Origin: Fuerstiella marisgermanici
GTDB lineage: Bacteria; Planctomycetota; Planctomycetia; Planctomycetales; Planctomycetaceae
Direction: 5' to 3'
NCBI RefSeq assembly: GCF_001983935.1
Contig: NZ_CP017641.1
Span: 8,358,001 to 8,422,000, forward strand
DNA: 64,000 bases
Every line of letters begins with the position of its first letter. Positions within the stretch are counted from its first letter, which is position 1. Positions 55,385 through 64,000 of this stretch are shown here, in pieces. A program made the position numbers and the translations under genes. A model generated the notes under the pieces. The model did no database searches. It saw nothing but the letters and a program-made list of their open reading frames with translations, and was not told the origin of the DNA.

Positions 55385-56452
55385 ATGGCATCGGTCGACG
55401 AAATCAGAAATCTGGCAGGACAGGCGATTGACCCGGAGATCGGCAAATCTTTGTCGGATCTTAGGATGATCGGCGATGTGAGTGCCGAAGGGCCGAACGT
55501 CGAAGTTGTCGTGGAATTGCCAACGCCCGCCTATCCGAATCCTGACCGCCTGAAAACGCTGATCGAAGATCAGGTCGCTGCGGCTCTGGCTGATGGTCAG
55601 ACCGTCACCACAAAGCTGACTTCTCGTGTCCGCGGGAAAGATGCCGGCGGACGCATCGGCCTGAAAATCCACAACATTATCGCTGTGGGCAGCGGCAAAG
55701 GCGGCGTCGGCAAAAGCACGGTCGCGGCCGCCCTTGCGTGCGGTCTGCATTCGTTTGGCTGTAAAGTCGGTCTGATGGATGCTGACGTCTACGGTCCCAG
55801 CATCCCGCATATGCTGGGCGCCGGCGGTCAGCCCGGCGCCACCGAACAGCAGGGCGGCGAAGGCCAAAAAGTCATGCGGATGGAGCCAATTGATGTCGAC
55901 GGTATGAAGCTGATGTCGATGGGGTTCTTTATCGAACAGGGACAGTCCGTTGTCTGGCGCGGTCCGATGCTGCACAAAGCGTTGACTCAGTTCCTGAAGG
56001 ACACGCAGTGGGGCGAACTGGATTATTTAATCATTGACCTACCGCCAGGCACGGGCGATGTTTCACTCACGCTGTCGCAGCAGGTGGGACTTGCCGGAGC
56101 TGTCATCGTCTGCACTCCGCAGCAGGTTGCGTTGCTGGACGCCATCAAAGCGGTCGATATGTATCAGAAAGTCAATGTGCCGGTCCTGGGCTTCGTTGAA
56201 AACATGACGGGCGATATCTTCGGCCGCGGCGGCGCGAAGAAAGTTGCCGAAGAATTGAAGCTGCCGTTCCTCGGCGAAGTGCCGATTGACGCCTGTATTC
56301 GTGAATATGGCGATGCGGGTAAAATGATGGCATTGCTGCAGGAAGAGAATTCGGCCCGGGATTCACTGCGAGCCGTCTGCCAGAACGTCGCCATGCAGGT
56401 GGCTAGAAATCTGATCGAAACACCAGCGGCACCGACACTGGAAATTTTGTAG
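55385..56452 (+). CDS. mrp: Mrp/ApbC-type P-loop Fe-S carrier ATPase, without CxxC
   Basis: A 355-residue protein of the Mrp/NBP35 family. An N-terminal MIP18-like (DUF59) domain spans about residues 5-80 (IRNLAGQAIDPEIGKSLSDL). The deviant Walker A is in IIAVGSGKGGVGKSTVAAA, with DADVYGPSIPHML and IIDLPPGTGDVSLTLSQ following. Family members normally have CxxC for a bridging Fe-S cluster after VENM. Here the sequence runs VENMTGDIFGRGG, so the pair is missing. It may act as an ATPase in cluster delivery by another route. The SufE-SufS gene starts three bases after its stop, so the two are probably cotranscribed. Confidence 0.92.
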   Translation: MASVDEIRNLAGQAIDPEIGKSLSDLRMIGDVSAEGPNVEVVVELPTPAYPNPDRLKTLIEDQVAAALADGQTVTTKLTSRVRGKDAGGRIGLKIHNIIAVGSGKGGVGKSTVAAALACGLHSFGCKVGLMDADVYGPSIPHMLGAGGQPGATEQQGGEGQKVMRMEPIDVDGMKLMSMGFFIEQGQSVVWRGPMLHKALTQFLKDTQWGELDYLIIDLPPGTGDVSLTLSQQVGLAGAVIVCTPQQVALLDAIKAVDMYQKVNVPVLGFVENMTGDIFGRGGAKKVAEELKLPFLGEVPIDACIREYGDAGKMMALLQEENSARDSLRAVCQNVAMQVARNLIETPAAPTLEIL

Positions 56453-56455
56453 GCC

Positions 56456-58186
56456 ATGTTTGTCACGCTTGAAGAAATCTACGAGGAATTCGAGGACCTT
56501 GATCCGCGAGATCAGTCGCAATATCTTCTGGAGCTGGGTTACGACCTTCCGCGCTTCGCACCGGGACAAAAGCGAGACTGCGACCTGGTGCACGGCTGCC
56601 AAAGCCAGGTGTGGCTGACGGCAGAAACGGGCAGTGGCGATGACCCCAAGGTCATGTTGCACGCCGACAGTGATGCGGAAATCGTGCGTGGCCTGATTGC
56701 AATTCTGCTGGCGGCCTACGACGAAAAAACGGCCAGCGAAATTCTCTCTTTTCCGATCACGGAAGTGTTCGACCGGCTGCACCTCAAGCAGTACATTTCT
56801 CCGCAGCGGCATAATGGACTGCAGGGGATGGTCGATCGGATCAGGGGCATCGCCGCCAGTCATGCCCCAGCGGGCTCGTCGCAGTCGCCGACGGTGGTTA
56901 TGGGGTCCCAGGAGCCCAACAGCGCAGGCGGCGAAGGCGCGGTCAAGCCGTCGCGAGCGTTCAATGTCGAATCCGTGCGGTCGGAATTCCCGACGCTAAA
57001 TCAAACGCTCGACGGCGGCATGCAGCCTGTTTTTCTGGACAGCGGCGCGAGTGCTCAGAAACCGCAGCTGGTCATCGACAAAGAACGCGAAGTCGAGGAA
57101 CAATACTACGCGAACGCTCATCGAGGACGCTACAGTTTTGGGGCTCGCGTTGATGAAGAACTGGACGCCGCCCGCGATCGCATTGCTGGCTTCATTAATT
57201 CGGAAACGTCGGCTCAGGTGGCCTTCACGGCAGGGACGACCGCCACGTTGAACATGATTGCCGCAGGCTGGGGAGGCCGGTTTCTAAAGTCGGGTGATGA
57301 AATCCTTATCACCGAAATGGAACATCATGCCAACATCGTGCCATGGCAGCAGCTGGCAATCCGAACTCGCGCGACACTGCGTTACATACCGCTAACGCCC
57401 GACGGTCGTTTGGACATGGATCGCCTGGATGAGGTGCTGACAGCAAAGACGAAAGTGCTGGCTGTGACCGCGATGTCGAACGTTCTGGGGACGGTCACTC
57501 CGATTGCTGAACTGGCAGCTCGCGCTCATGATGTCGGAGCGATCATCTGCATCGATGCGGCTCAAAGCGTGCCGCACATGGCGACAGATGTTCAGAGCGA
57601 CGATATCGACTTCCTGGTTTTTTCCGGCCACAAAATCTACGGTCCGACCGGCGTTGGTGTGCTGTACGGAAAGGCCGAACGGCTGGATGAAATGGACCCC
57701 ATTCTGTTCGGCGGTCACATGATTGACCGCGTCTACAAAGATCATTCGACGTTTGCGGCGGCACCTGCGAAGTTCGAAGCTGGTACGCTTCCAATTGTTC
57801 AGGCGATCGCTGTGGGGACGGCCGTGGAATGGGTTCAGGGGCTGGGTGTGGCGGCCATTCATCAGCACGAGCAGTTGTTGTTGGAATCGGCATACTCGCA
57901 ATTGAGTCAGATTCCGGGAATGACGATTTACGGCCCCGATGTTTCGCACCGCGGCGCCATTCTAAGTTTCCGTATGGCGGACGTGCATCCTGAAGACCTG
58001 GCGGCGATATTGGACCGTCGCGGCGTGATGACTCGCCACGGTCATCACTGCACAATGCCGCTGCACGACCTGCTGGGTGTTAGTGCGACGACTCGTGCGA
58101 GCTTCGCGGCGTACAACACAGCAGCTGATGTAACGGCGTTGGTTGAGGCGATCGAATTCGCTCGTCGAACGCTGCGAGTTGCCTGA
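56456..58186 (+). CDS. SufE-SufS fusion: cysteine desulfurase with its sulfur acceptor
   Basis: A 576-residue fusion. Residues about 1-140 are SufE-like, with the acceptor cysteine in CDLVHGCQSQVWL (Cys48) and the tail AILLAAYDEKTASEILSFP. Residues about 165-576 are a SufS-type group II cysteine desulfurase: EMEHHANIVPWQQL, IDAAQSVPHMATDV, the PLP lysine in FSGHKIYGPTG (Lys393), and the persulfide cysteine in TRHGHHCTMPL (Cys532). The linker is about 25 residues. Fusion of acceptor and donor suggests channelled persulfide transfer. With Mrp upstream it forms a compact Fe-S biogenesis unit, lacking SufBCD here. Confidence 0.95.
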   Translation: MFVTLEEIYEEFEDLDPRDQSQYLLELGYDLPRFAPGQKRDCDLVHGCQSQVWLTAETGSGDDPKVMLHADSDAEIVRGLIAILLAAYDEKTASEILSFPITEVFDRLHLKQYISPQRHNGLQGMVDRIRGIAASHAPAGSSQSPTVVMGSQEPNSAGGEGAVKPSRAFNVESVRSEFPTLNQTLDGGMQPVFLDSGASAQKPQLVIDKEREVEEQYYANAHRGRYSFGARVDEELDAARDRIAGFINSETSAQVAFTAGTTATLNMIAAGWGGRFLKSGDEILITEMEHHANIVPWQQLAIRTRATLRYIPLTPDGRLDMDRLDEVLTAKTKVLAVTAMSNVLGTVTPIAELAARAHDVGAIICIDAAQSVPHMATDVQSDDIDFLVFSGHKIYGPTGVGVLYGKAERLDEMDPILFGGHMIDRVYKDHSTFAAAPAKFEAGTLPIVQAIAVGTAVEWVQGLGVAAIHQHEQLLLESAYSQLSQIPGMTIYGPDVSHRGAILSFRMADVHPEDLAAILDRRGVMTRHGHHCTMPLHDLLGVSATTRASFAAYNTAADVTALVEAIEFARRTLRVA

Positions 58187-58446
58187 AGCTGGCAACTCGT
58201 GGAAATTACAGCAAAAGTACCGGCAAAACGCGCTTCTGCGCGCGACGCAACCGCGTATTTCCACTACAACGTGGATTCAACGATTGAGCCAGATTCGGAA
58301 GCGGTAAGCCTTGGGAGAAATTAGGCTAGCCGGTAGTTAGATTGTTTACTTTGATACGTCGACATTGCTACGTTCCGAAGGTTCTTCATTCAAATTTCCA
58401 GCGGTGCCCGTGTCCGCTTTTCGGTAGTCAATCGCCGGAAGTATAA

Positions 58447-60687
58447 ATGCGACTGTGGTTGGCCGAGTCAGGAAGGAATCAAATGCGCGATATTCTGAAG
58501 TCGTTTATGTCCAACGGTTTACAGCTTACAGGACAAGGTTCTTTACGGCGTCGGCGAAGCGGTTACAAGACGGCTGCAGACGGCTTCGAAAATGCCGCCT
58601 GTGAGCGACTGGAAGACCGCGCTCTGCTGGCAGCACAGAACATCCTGTCCGATGCGCCGGTCAAACAGGTTGCGGCTGGTGAGACTGTAGATATTCCAAT
58701 CGTCTATCAGACCACCGACGACAATGGCGCAGGCGTCGCATTAAGAGCCAGTCTGATCGATTTCAACCTTCACTTTGATGCCGACGCGTTGACCTTCGTT
58801 GAGGTCATCAACGTCTTCCAGGAAGGTCTGCAAGGCGGTTCAATTCAGACGCTTACTGAGTCAAAATCAGACAACGACGCGGCCACAGACACTGTTCTGA
58901 AGGCTCGGTACACCGACACGGACGCGGCTCAGGACGCTGGTTGGCCCAACAGTCACGGAAACAACGGCCGCACTTTGTATGTCGCCCGCTTTACTGCGAA
59001 GGCAGGTTTCTCAGGAACCTCAATTAACTTTACGGACAACGAAACCGGGGCCATCACTGGTCAGTCCGGCACATTCGACTTTTCGGCCGCATCGCTGATT
59101 TTACAGGCTCCATCGGGCCCGACAATCTCCATTTCAAATGCCAGCGCAGTTAGTGAAGGTGGCAACGCCGTCTTCAATGTCACGCTTAGTGCCGCGATGG
59201 CCACCGCAGTCACAGTCAATTATTCGACAGTTGACGGAGACGGCCCCACCGGTGCTTTAGCCGGTGAGGACTACACCGCTAAAACCGACCAGACACTCAC
59301 GTTTGCTCCGGGCGAAACACAGAAACAGATCACGATTGCGACCACGGACGACGCTTTGGTGGAAGCAACCGAAACATTTGACGTGACGTTGTCGAATGCC
59401 AGTGGCGTATCGATTGGCAATGCCACGGCGCAAGGCACGATCACTGACAACGATGATCCACTGCCTCGTATTTCCGCCATCAACGCCTTGCCCGTGACCG
59501 AGGGCGAAGTCGCGACATTCACAGTGAGGTTAAACGTTGCCGCAGATAGTGCGGTGACCGTGAAATACCGAACAGCGGACGGCAATGGGCCTTCAGGCGC
59601 GACTGATGGGGTGGACCTGACAGCGATTTCCAATCAAACACTGACTTTTGCGGCGGGTGAGACCGAAAAGACGGTGACTGTGACAACATTGGACGACGAC
59701 AATCCGGAACCGGCCGAAACATTCGAGTTGCAGTTCTTCGATTCTGTTGGTGCAACGATCGCTACACCGGCCGCAATTGGCACAATTAACGACAACGATG
59801 CCGCTTTGCCTTCTCTGTCGATCTCCGATGCTGCGGCGGTCGCCGAAGGATCCGATGCCGTCTTCACTGTCACGCTTAGTGAAGCGGCTGCCAGCGATGT
59901 GACCGTACGCTATTCCACCGCCAACGGCGCAGGACCTACAGGGGCAGTTGCGGGGGCCGATTTTTCGGGCCACACAAATACACAGCTAACGTTTACGCCA
60001 GGTGAAACCTCAAAGACCATCACGATCACCACCGTAGACGACACGCTTCCTGAATCGAACGAAACGTTTTCGGTAGTGCTGTCCGGGGCCGGTGGAGCAG
60101 TGATCGGCACAGCAACAGCTACTGGTACGATCAACGATAACGACGGTGGCGGCAATCAGGGCAACGGGAATGTTGACGGCGACAGCGACTTTGACGCCAG
60201 CGACGCATTCATGATTCATCTTGTGAAGCTCTCCGGCACGAATACGCAGATTGATCAAAGCAAGGGAAGCAGCCCTCTGACGGCCGCTCAGATCCGCGCC
60301 AATATTGATCAACTCGGACTGGCGGCAGATGTCGACGGCAATGGTGCCTTCAACGCCAGCGATTCGTTTCTGATTCAGTTGGTCAAGCTTTCCGGTACCA
60401 ACACTCAGATTGACCAGTCCAAAGGCAGCAGTGCTTTGACGGCCGCTCAGATTCGAGCCAACGTCGACAGTCTGGGCAACTCCGCATCAGGTTCCTCATC
60501 ACGAGTTGCGGCTGTACGGGCGAGTTTCGGGGTGTCTTCGTCGGCTCAGTCAGAACAGGACGATCTTTTCGATGATTCGTCATCTGCTGCGACAGCAACT
60601 GCTATTGCGACCCCTGATGCTGGAAGTTCCGACGATCTCGCATCCGACGTGTGGGGCGAATTTCGATCGTGGATCGATACCATCTAA
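58447..60687 (+). CDS. Secreted Calx-beta, cohesin-like and dockerin-like protein
   Basis: 746 residues from 58447, or from an ATG at 58483. The N-terminus carries ACERLEDRALLAA, a planctomycete-type sorting motif near residue 50. Next is a cohesin-like domain (DAPVKQVAAGETVDIPIVYQ, about 70-220). Three Calx-beta domains follow (about 220-560, each with SAVSEGGNAVFNVTLS-like starts and GTITDNDD-like ends). At 570-680 are two dockerin-type EF-hand-like units, DGDSDFDASDAFMIHLVKLS and VDGNGAFNASDSFLIQLVKL, each followed by the same 25-residue stretch (SGTNTQIDQSKGSS). It is an adhesion or envelope protein that binds Ca2+. Confidence 0.93.
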   Translation: MRLWLAESGRNQMRDILKSFMSNGLQLTGQGSLRRRRSGYKTAADGFENAACERLEDRALLAAQNILSDAPVKQVAAGETVDIPIVYQTTDDNGAGVALRASLIDFNLHFDADALTFVEVINVFQEGLQGGSIQTLTESKSDNDAATDTVLKARYTDTDAAQDAGWPNSHGNNGRTLYVARFTAKAGFSGTSINFTDNETGAITGQSGTFDFSAASLILQAPSGPTISISNASAVSEGGNAVFNVTLSAAMATAVTVNYSTVDGDGPTGALAGEDYTAKTDQTLTFAPGETQKQITIATTDDALVEATETFDVTLSNASGVSIGNATAQGTITDNDDPLPRISAINALPVTEGEVATFTVRLNVAADSAVTVKYRTADGNGPSGATDGVDLTAISNQTLTFAAGETEKTVTVTTLDDDNPEPAETFELQFFDSVGATIATPAAIGTINDNDAALPSLSISDAAAVAEGSDAVFTVTLSEAAASDVTVRYSTANGAGPTGAVAGADFSGHTNTQLTFTPGETSKTITITTVDDTLPESNETFSVVLSGAGGAVIGTATATGTINDNDGGGNQGNGNVDGDSDFDASDAFMIHLVKLSGTNTQIDQSKGSSPLTAAQIRANIDQLGLAADVDGNGAFNASDSFLIQLVKLSGTNTQIDQSKGSSALTAAQIRANVDSLGNSASGSSSRVAAVRASFGVSSSAQSEQDDLFDDSSSAATATAIATPDAGSSDDLASDVWGEFRSWIDTI

Positions 60688-60729
60688 TTACGCTGGACTC
60701 TGCTGACAAAAACCGGTCACTCACTTTCA

Positions 60730-63288
60730 ATGTCACAAACTCAGACGCAAGCGTCGCCGCAGAAGCTATTTGCCAACTATGCGCCGCCGGCTGGAGTTTA
60801 TGATGAAGCCGTGGTCGGCGTGGGGCAGCCACGTCCCGAATGGAAAGCCGCGATCGCGCACATCGAGTCGATGGGCGAGGCCGATTTGCGGAAGCGATGG
60901 CAGCAGGCTCAGTCGCACATTCAACGCGACGGCATTACGTTCAACCCACACGACAAAGATGGACTGGTGTCGCGGCCATGGACTCTGGACGCGATTCCCA
61001 TGGTGTTGTCCGATGTCGAATGGACAGCGCTGACAGAGCGGTTAAGTCAGCGCGCTCGCGTGCTGGAAGCACTGCTGGCTGACCTCTTCGGCGAGCAGGT
61101 TTTGCTGAAGGAAAAAATTCTTCCGCCGAGTCTGCTGTTCGGTCACCCGGGCTGGTACCCCGCTTATCAAAACCTGTACAACGCTGATCAGCGATACCTG
61201 ACGTACTGCGTGACAGATCTGGCTCGAGCTCCCGACGGTGTCTGGTGGGCGACCGGAGATCGTACTCGTTCGCCTTTTGGTCTCGGCTATCTGCTGGAGA
61301 ATCGGGTCATCACGTCACGAATGCTGTCGAACGTGTTTCGTCAACTGCCCGTTCAGCGTCTTGCCGGATTCTACGCGACTTTGAAGGATCAGCTGCGGCA
61401 GCTGGCTCCTCGGTTTAAGGACAATCCGCGGATTGTGATGTGGACCAAGGGGCCGCAGAGTAAATCGTACTTCGAAGATTCCTATCTGGCTCGCTACCTG
61501 GGTTACACGCTGGCGGAAGGCGACGACCTTGCTGTGCGGGACAATCGTGTGCAGTTGCTAACGCTGGGAGGGCTGCTCCCCGTCGAAGTGTTGCTGCGCC
61601 GGCTGGACGACGACGATTGTGATTCGGTCGAACTGAATCCCAATTCAACCAGTGGCATATCGTCGATGCTGGACGTGGTGCGGATGGGGCGAGTTGCCGT
61701 GGCGAATGCGATGGGCAGTCGTCTGGCCGAATCGCCCGTATTTCTGCCCTTCCTTCCAGCCATCGCCAAGCGGTTGTTGGGCGAAGAGCTGCAGATGCCT
61801 TCCGTTGCTACATGGTGGTGTGCTGAAGCGAAGGCACGCAGCTATGTGATTGACAATCTGCCTCGCATGCAGATTCGAGCCGCGTTTCGCATGACGGACG
61901 ATCCGCCGATCGTGGGGCACTCGCTGTCAGAGAAGCAGCGGCAGGACGTTATTGCGAAGATTAACGCCAATCCGCAGCACTACGTCGGTCAGGAAACTGT
62001 CGCGCGTTCGACCACGCCGGTGCTGACAGACGACGGTGTCGCGCCATGGTACGTGGGTTTGCGAACCTACGTTGTCGCTCGAAAGGACGGCTATCAGGCG
62101 TTGCCGGGGGGGCTGGCACGAGTGTCCGCAGATTCGGACAGCCTGAACTTCACAATGACCGCCGGCGAACGCAGCCAGGACGTTTGGGTGCTGTCAGACA
62201 AAGAAGTCGATACCACCTCGCTTCTGGAACCCTCGACAACTCAGGTAGAACCAAGGCGCAGTGGAGCTGAACTTCCCAGCCGAGTGGCTGACAACTTTTT
62301 CTGGTTAGGGCGGCATGCGGAACGAGCGGAGCAAACGGCTCGCCTACTTCAGACGCTCTTTGACAGTCTGGAATCGGAAGACACCAACGGGCCGGAAAAC
62401 ACGCCGCTGCTGAGGGTTCTGGCCAGCCAGCGACAGATCGACCCGGTGCTGGCCGATCCAAGTGGCGACGTCGCGTTCTCGGACGTGATGCAGGCACTGC
62501 CGGAAGCGATGCTTGATGGAAAACGTTCGATGTCACTGCGTTCGTCTGTGAACAACGCCGTGCGTACCACCAGGCGAGTGCGCGACCGGATTTCGATCGA
62601 CATGTGGCGAGCGGTGGACCGACTGAACAGTGAATTTCTGCACGCATCTCGGGGTGAGATACGGTTTGTGGATGAATCCGAACTGTTGGAGAACACGCTC
62701 GCATCGCTATCCAGTTTCGCAGGCCTGGTCGACGAGGGAATGACGCGGACGCTGGGCTGGAGATTTCTGGATTTGGGTCGCCGCATCGAACGAAGTTGGC
62801 AAACCGCGTCGATGTTGAAGAGTTTCTTTGGTGACCATCGCAGCGACGATGCAGAAACGCTGGAAGCTTTGCTCACAGTGACCGGCAGCCTGATGACTTA
62901 TCGCAGTCGATATCTGTCGACGTTTCAGATCCCTGTGGTGCTGGATCTTCTGATCACCGATACGTCGAACCCGCGTTCGATCATTTACCAGTTGAACCGT
63001 ATCAACGAGCATCTGGAAGCGATGCCCGGGAATGATACGCGAGCCCTGCCGACAACCGAGCAAAAGCTGGGAATGTCGATGGCAAACAGTGTGCGACTTG
63101 CGGACGTCTACGAAATCAGTCAAATGGACCGCGCCAACAGCCGGACGGCGCTTAAGAAGCTGCTGAAGCGGCTTGATGAGCAGCTTCCTAAACTCTCCGA
63201 TGCTCTTAGCGGTCGGTTTTTGATCCATGCTGGCCTGCCGCGCCATTTTGGTTCGTCGGAAGAAAGCTACGGTCGTCACATTCAGTGA
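60730..63288 (+). CDS. Circularly permuted ATP-grasp / alpha-E fusion protein
   Basis: An 852-residue protein. Residues about 60-515 match the circularly permuted ATP-grasp type 2 domain (DUF404/DUF407), for example FGHPGWYPAYQNLYNADQRY, GYLLENRVITSRMLSNVFRQ and HYVGQETVARSTTPVLTDDG. Residues about 535-840 match the alpha-E (DUF403) helical domain: SRVADNFFWLGRHAERAEQT, then RDRISIDMWRAVDRL and RRIERSWQTASMLKSFF. In most bacteria these are two adjacent genes; here they are fused. ATP-grasp proteins ligate carboxylates to amines, and this set has been predicted to make a peptide tag. A transglutaminase gene follows 32 bases later. Confidence 0.93.
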   Translation: MSQTQTQASPQKLFANYAPPAGVYDEAVVGVGQPRPEWKAAIAHIESMGEADLRKRWQQAQSHIQRDGITFNPHDKDGLVSRPWTLDAIPMVLSDVEWTALTERLSQRARVLEALLADLFGEQVLLKEKILPPSLLFGHPGWYPAYQNLYNADQRYLTYCVTDLARAPDGVWWATGDRTRSPFGLGYLLENRVITSRMLSNVFRQLPVQRLAGFYATLKDQLRQLAPRFKDNPRIVMWTKGPQSKSYFEDSYLARYLGYTLAEGDDLAVRDNRVQLLTLGGLLPVEVLLRRLDDDDCDSVELNPNSTSGISSMLDVVRMGRVAVANAMGSRLAESPVFLPFLPAIAKRLLGEELQMPSVATWWCAEAKARSYVIDNLPRMQIRAAFRMTDDPPIVGHSLSEKQRQDVIAKINANPQHYVGQETVARSTTPVLTDDGVAPWYVGLRTYVVARKDGYQALPGGLARVSADSDSLNFTMTAGERSQDVWVLSDKEVDTTSLLEPSTTQVEPRRSGAELPSRVADNFFWLGRHAERAEQTARLLQTLFDSLESEDTNGPENTPLLRVLASQRQIDPVLADPSGDVAFSDVMQALPEAMLDGKRSMSLRSSVNNAVRTTRRVRDRISIDMWRAVDRLNSEFLHASRGEIRFVDESELLENTLASLSSFAGLVDEGMTRTLGWRFLDLGRRIERSWQTASMLKSFFGDHRSDDAETLEALLTVTGSLMTYRSRYLSTFQIPVVLDLLITDTSNPRSIIYQLNRINEHLEAMPGNDTRALPTTEQKLGMSMANSVRLADVYEISQMDRANSRTALKKLLKRLDEQLPKLSDALSGRFLIHAGLPRHFGSSEESYGRHIQ

Positions 63289-63320
63289 CGCACCCGGTGA
63301 TGCGAAATCTGAAGTTCCGA

Positions 63321-64000
63321 ATGCAATACAAAATTACTCACACAACCAGCTATCGCTATTCCAGCCCGGTCAGTATCTGCCACAACGTCGTCATGCTCAC
63401 GCCGCAGCCGACGCAGTATTTGCAGGTGCAGAGTCATCGGCTGAATATTGTCCCATCGCCGGGTGAGACCACTGATCGCGTTGATATGTTCGGCAACACG
63501 GCGACGCGATTTGCTCTTGAGCAAAGTCATTCGCAACTGTCGATCACCGCCACCAGTCGAGTCACCGTGTTGCCTCGGCAACTTCCCGCCCTTGAAGCGT
63601 CGCAAACCTGTGGTCAGGTGCAGGCCGCCGTTAACGACCGCACGGACCCGAACTGGCTATCCGTCGTCCCGTTTCTGTACGATTCGCCGCGAATTCAGCG
63701 GACCTCAGAATTCGCAGGCTATGCGGCAACTTTGGTTGAACCTCAACGGCCAATTCTGGCGGCCATGACCAGTCTGAACCATCAGATCTACACCGACTTC
63801 AAGTACGACAAAAACGCAACCAAAGTCGATACTCCTACGAAGACGGCTTTTGACGGGCGTCACGGCGTTTGTCAGGACTTCGCTCACGTCGGCGTGGCGT
63901 GTCTGCGGTCGTTGAACCTGCCAGCCCGCTACGTAAGCGGCTACCTTCGCACGCATCCGCCGGAAGGCAAAGAACGTCTCGTCGGTGCCGACCAGTCGCA
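63321..64000 (+). CDS. Transglutaminase-like protein, 5-prime part (runs off window)
   Basis: The ATG at 63321 opens a frame without a stop to the end of the window (at least 226 codons). The N-terminal domain (QYKITHTTSYRYSSPVSICH, about residues 1-85) is the beta domain found ahead of bacterial transglutaminase-like proteases. The catalytic core follows with the cysteine in FDGRHGVCQDFAHVGVACLR and then LNLPARYVSGYL, where the histidine should come next. The 33-base gap from the ATP-grasp/alpha-E gene shows an operon. It should cleave or transfer peptide amide bonds, probably acting with that neighbour. Confidence 0.93.
   Translation, partial: MQYKITHTTSYRYSSPVSICHNVVMLTPQPTQYLQVQSHRLNIVPSPGETTDRVDMFGNTATRFALEQSHSQLSITATSRVTVLPRQLPALEASQTCGQVQAAVNDRTDPNWLSVVPFLYDSPRIQRTSEFAGYAATLVEPQRPILAAMTSLNHQIYTDFKYDKNATKVDTPTKTAFDGRHGVCQDFAHVGVACLRSLNLPARYVSGYLRTHPPEGKERLVGADQS

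Overview
The window looks like a chromosome segment of a planctomycete, probably a marine one. Reasons: periplasmic sulfatases, a DUF1501 protein with a twin-arginine-like leader, an HDOD protein, a Ser/Thr kinase fused to a transmembrane segment and TPR-like repeats, and a Calx-beta/dockerin protein whose N-terminus carries the planctomycete RLEDRALLA-type motif. Many intergenic regions carry palindromic dispersed repeats. I saw no rRNA, tRNA, CRISPR array or phage module.

Left part (1-11.8 kb) is accessory DNA. It opens with clustered palindromes (1-600), a small hypothetical gene, and a 21-bp tandem repeat tract (about 1414-1770). From about 2.05 to 8.8 kb I read a cassette array of integron type without an integrase. 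Short ORFs alternate with attC-like imperfect palindromes that have bulged extra bases on one arm. The first cassette encodes a secreted eight-bladed WD40 protein and is broken by two unrelated insertion sequences (ISL3 family and ISAs1 family). Deleting each IS plus one target duplication restores a 361-codon frame exactly. At 9.1-11.8 kb an arylsulfatase gene is broken by an IS3-family element and also has a one-base frameshift.

From 11.9 to 33.4 kb the content is mostly chromosomal: a 2-hydroxyacid dehydrogenase, a neutral-ceramidase-like protein, a rhomboid protease paired with a propeller-like protein, an NHL-repeat protein, an HDOD protein, PutA, a DUF2585 membrane protein, an SppA-like protease, an exported protein with YHS-like C-terminal repeats, a DUF1501 protein, the kinase-TPR protein and a small predicted C58 (YopT-like) cysteine protease.

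A second, reverse-strand cassette cluster lies at about 33.7-36.6 kb (small ORFs and GrpB). It contains two 303-bp copies of an RNA-like element. Each copy begins next to an attC hairpin and is oriented opposite to the cassettes, as group IIC-attC introns are.

From 36.7 kb to the end there are a K+-channel/TrkA protein, a conserved 484-aa protein, a degenerate sigma-54-activator-like AAA+ protein, a degenerate SGNH protein, glutamate dehydrogenase, a cNMP-binding protein, an A-type Fe-S carrier, a sulfatase, a PhyH oxygenase, a PilM/N-like plus PilO-like pair, an OmpA lipoprotein, a BshB-like deacetylase, a PP2C phosphatase, a SET protein, Mrp followed by a SufE-SufS fusion, the Calx-beta/dockerin protein, and an ATP-grasp/alpha-E fusion followed by a transglutaminase that runs off the window.
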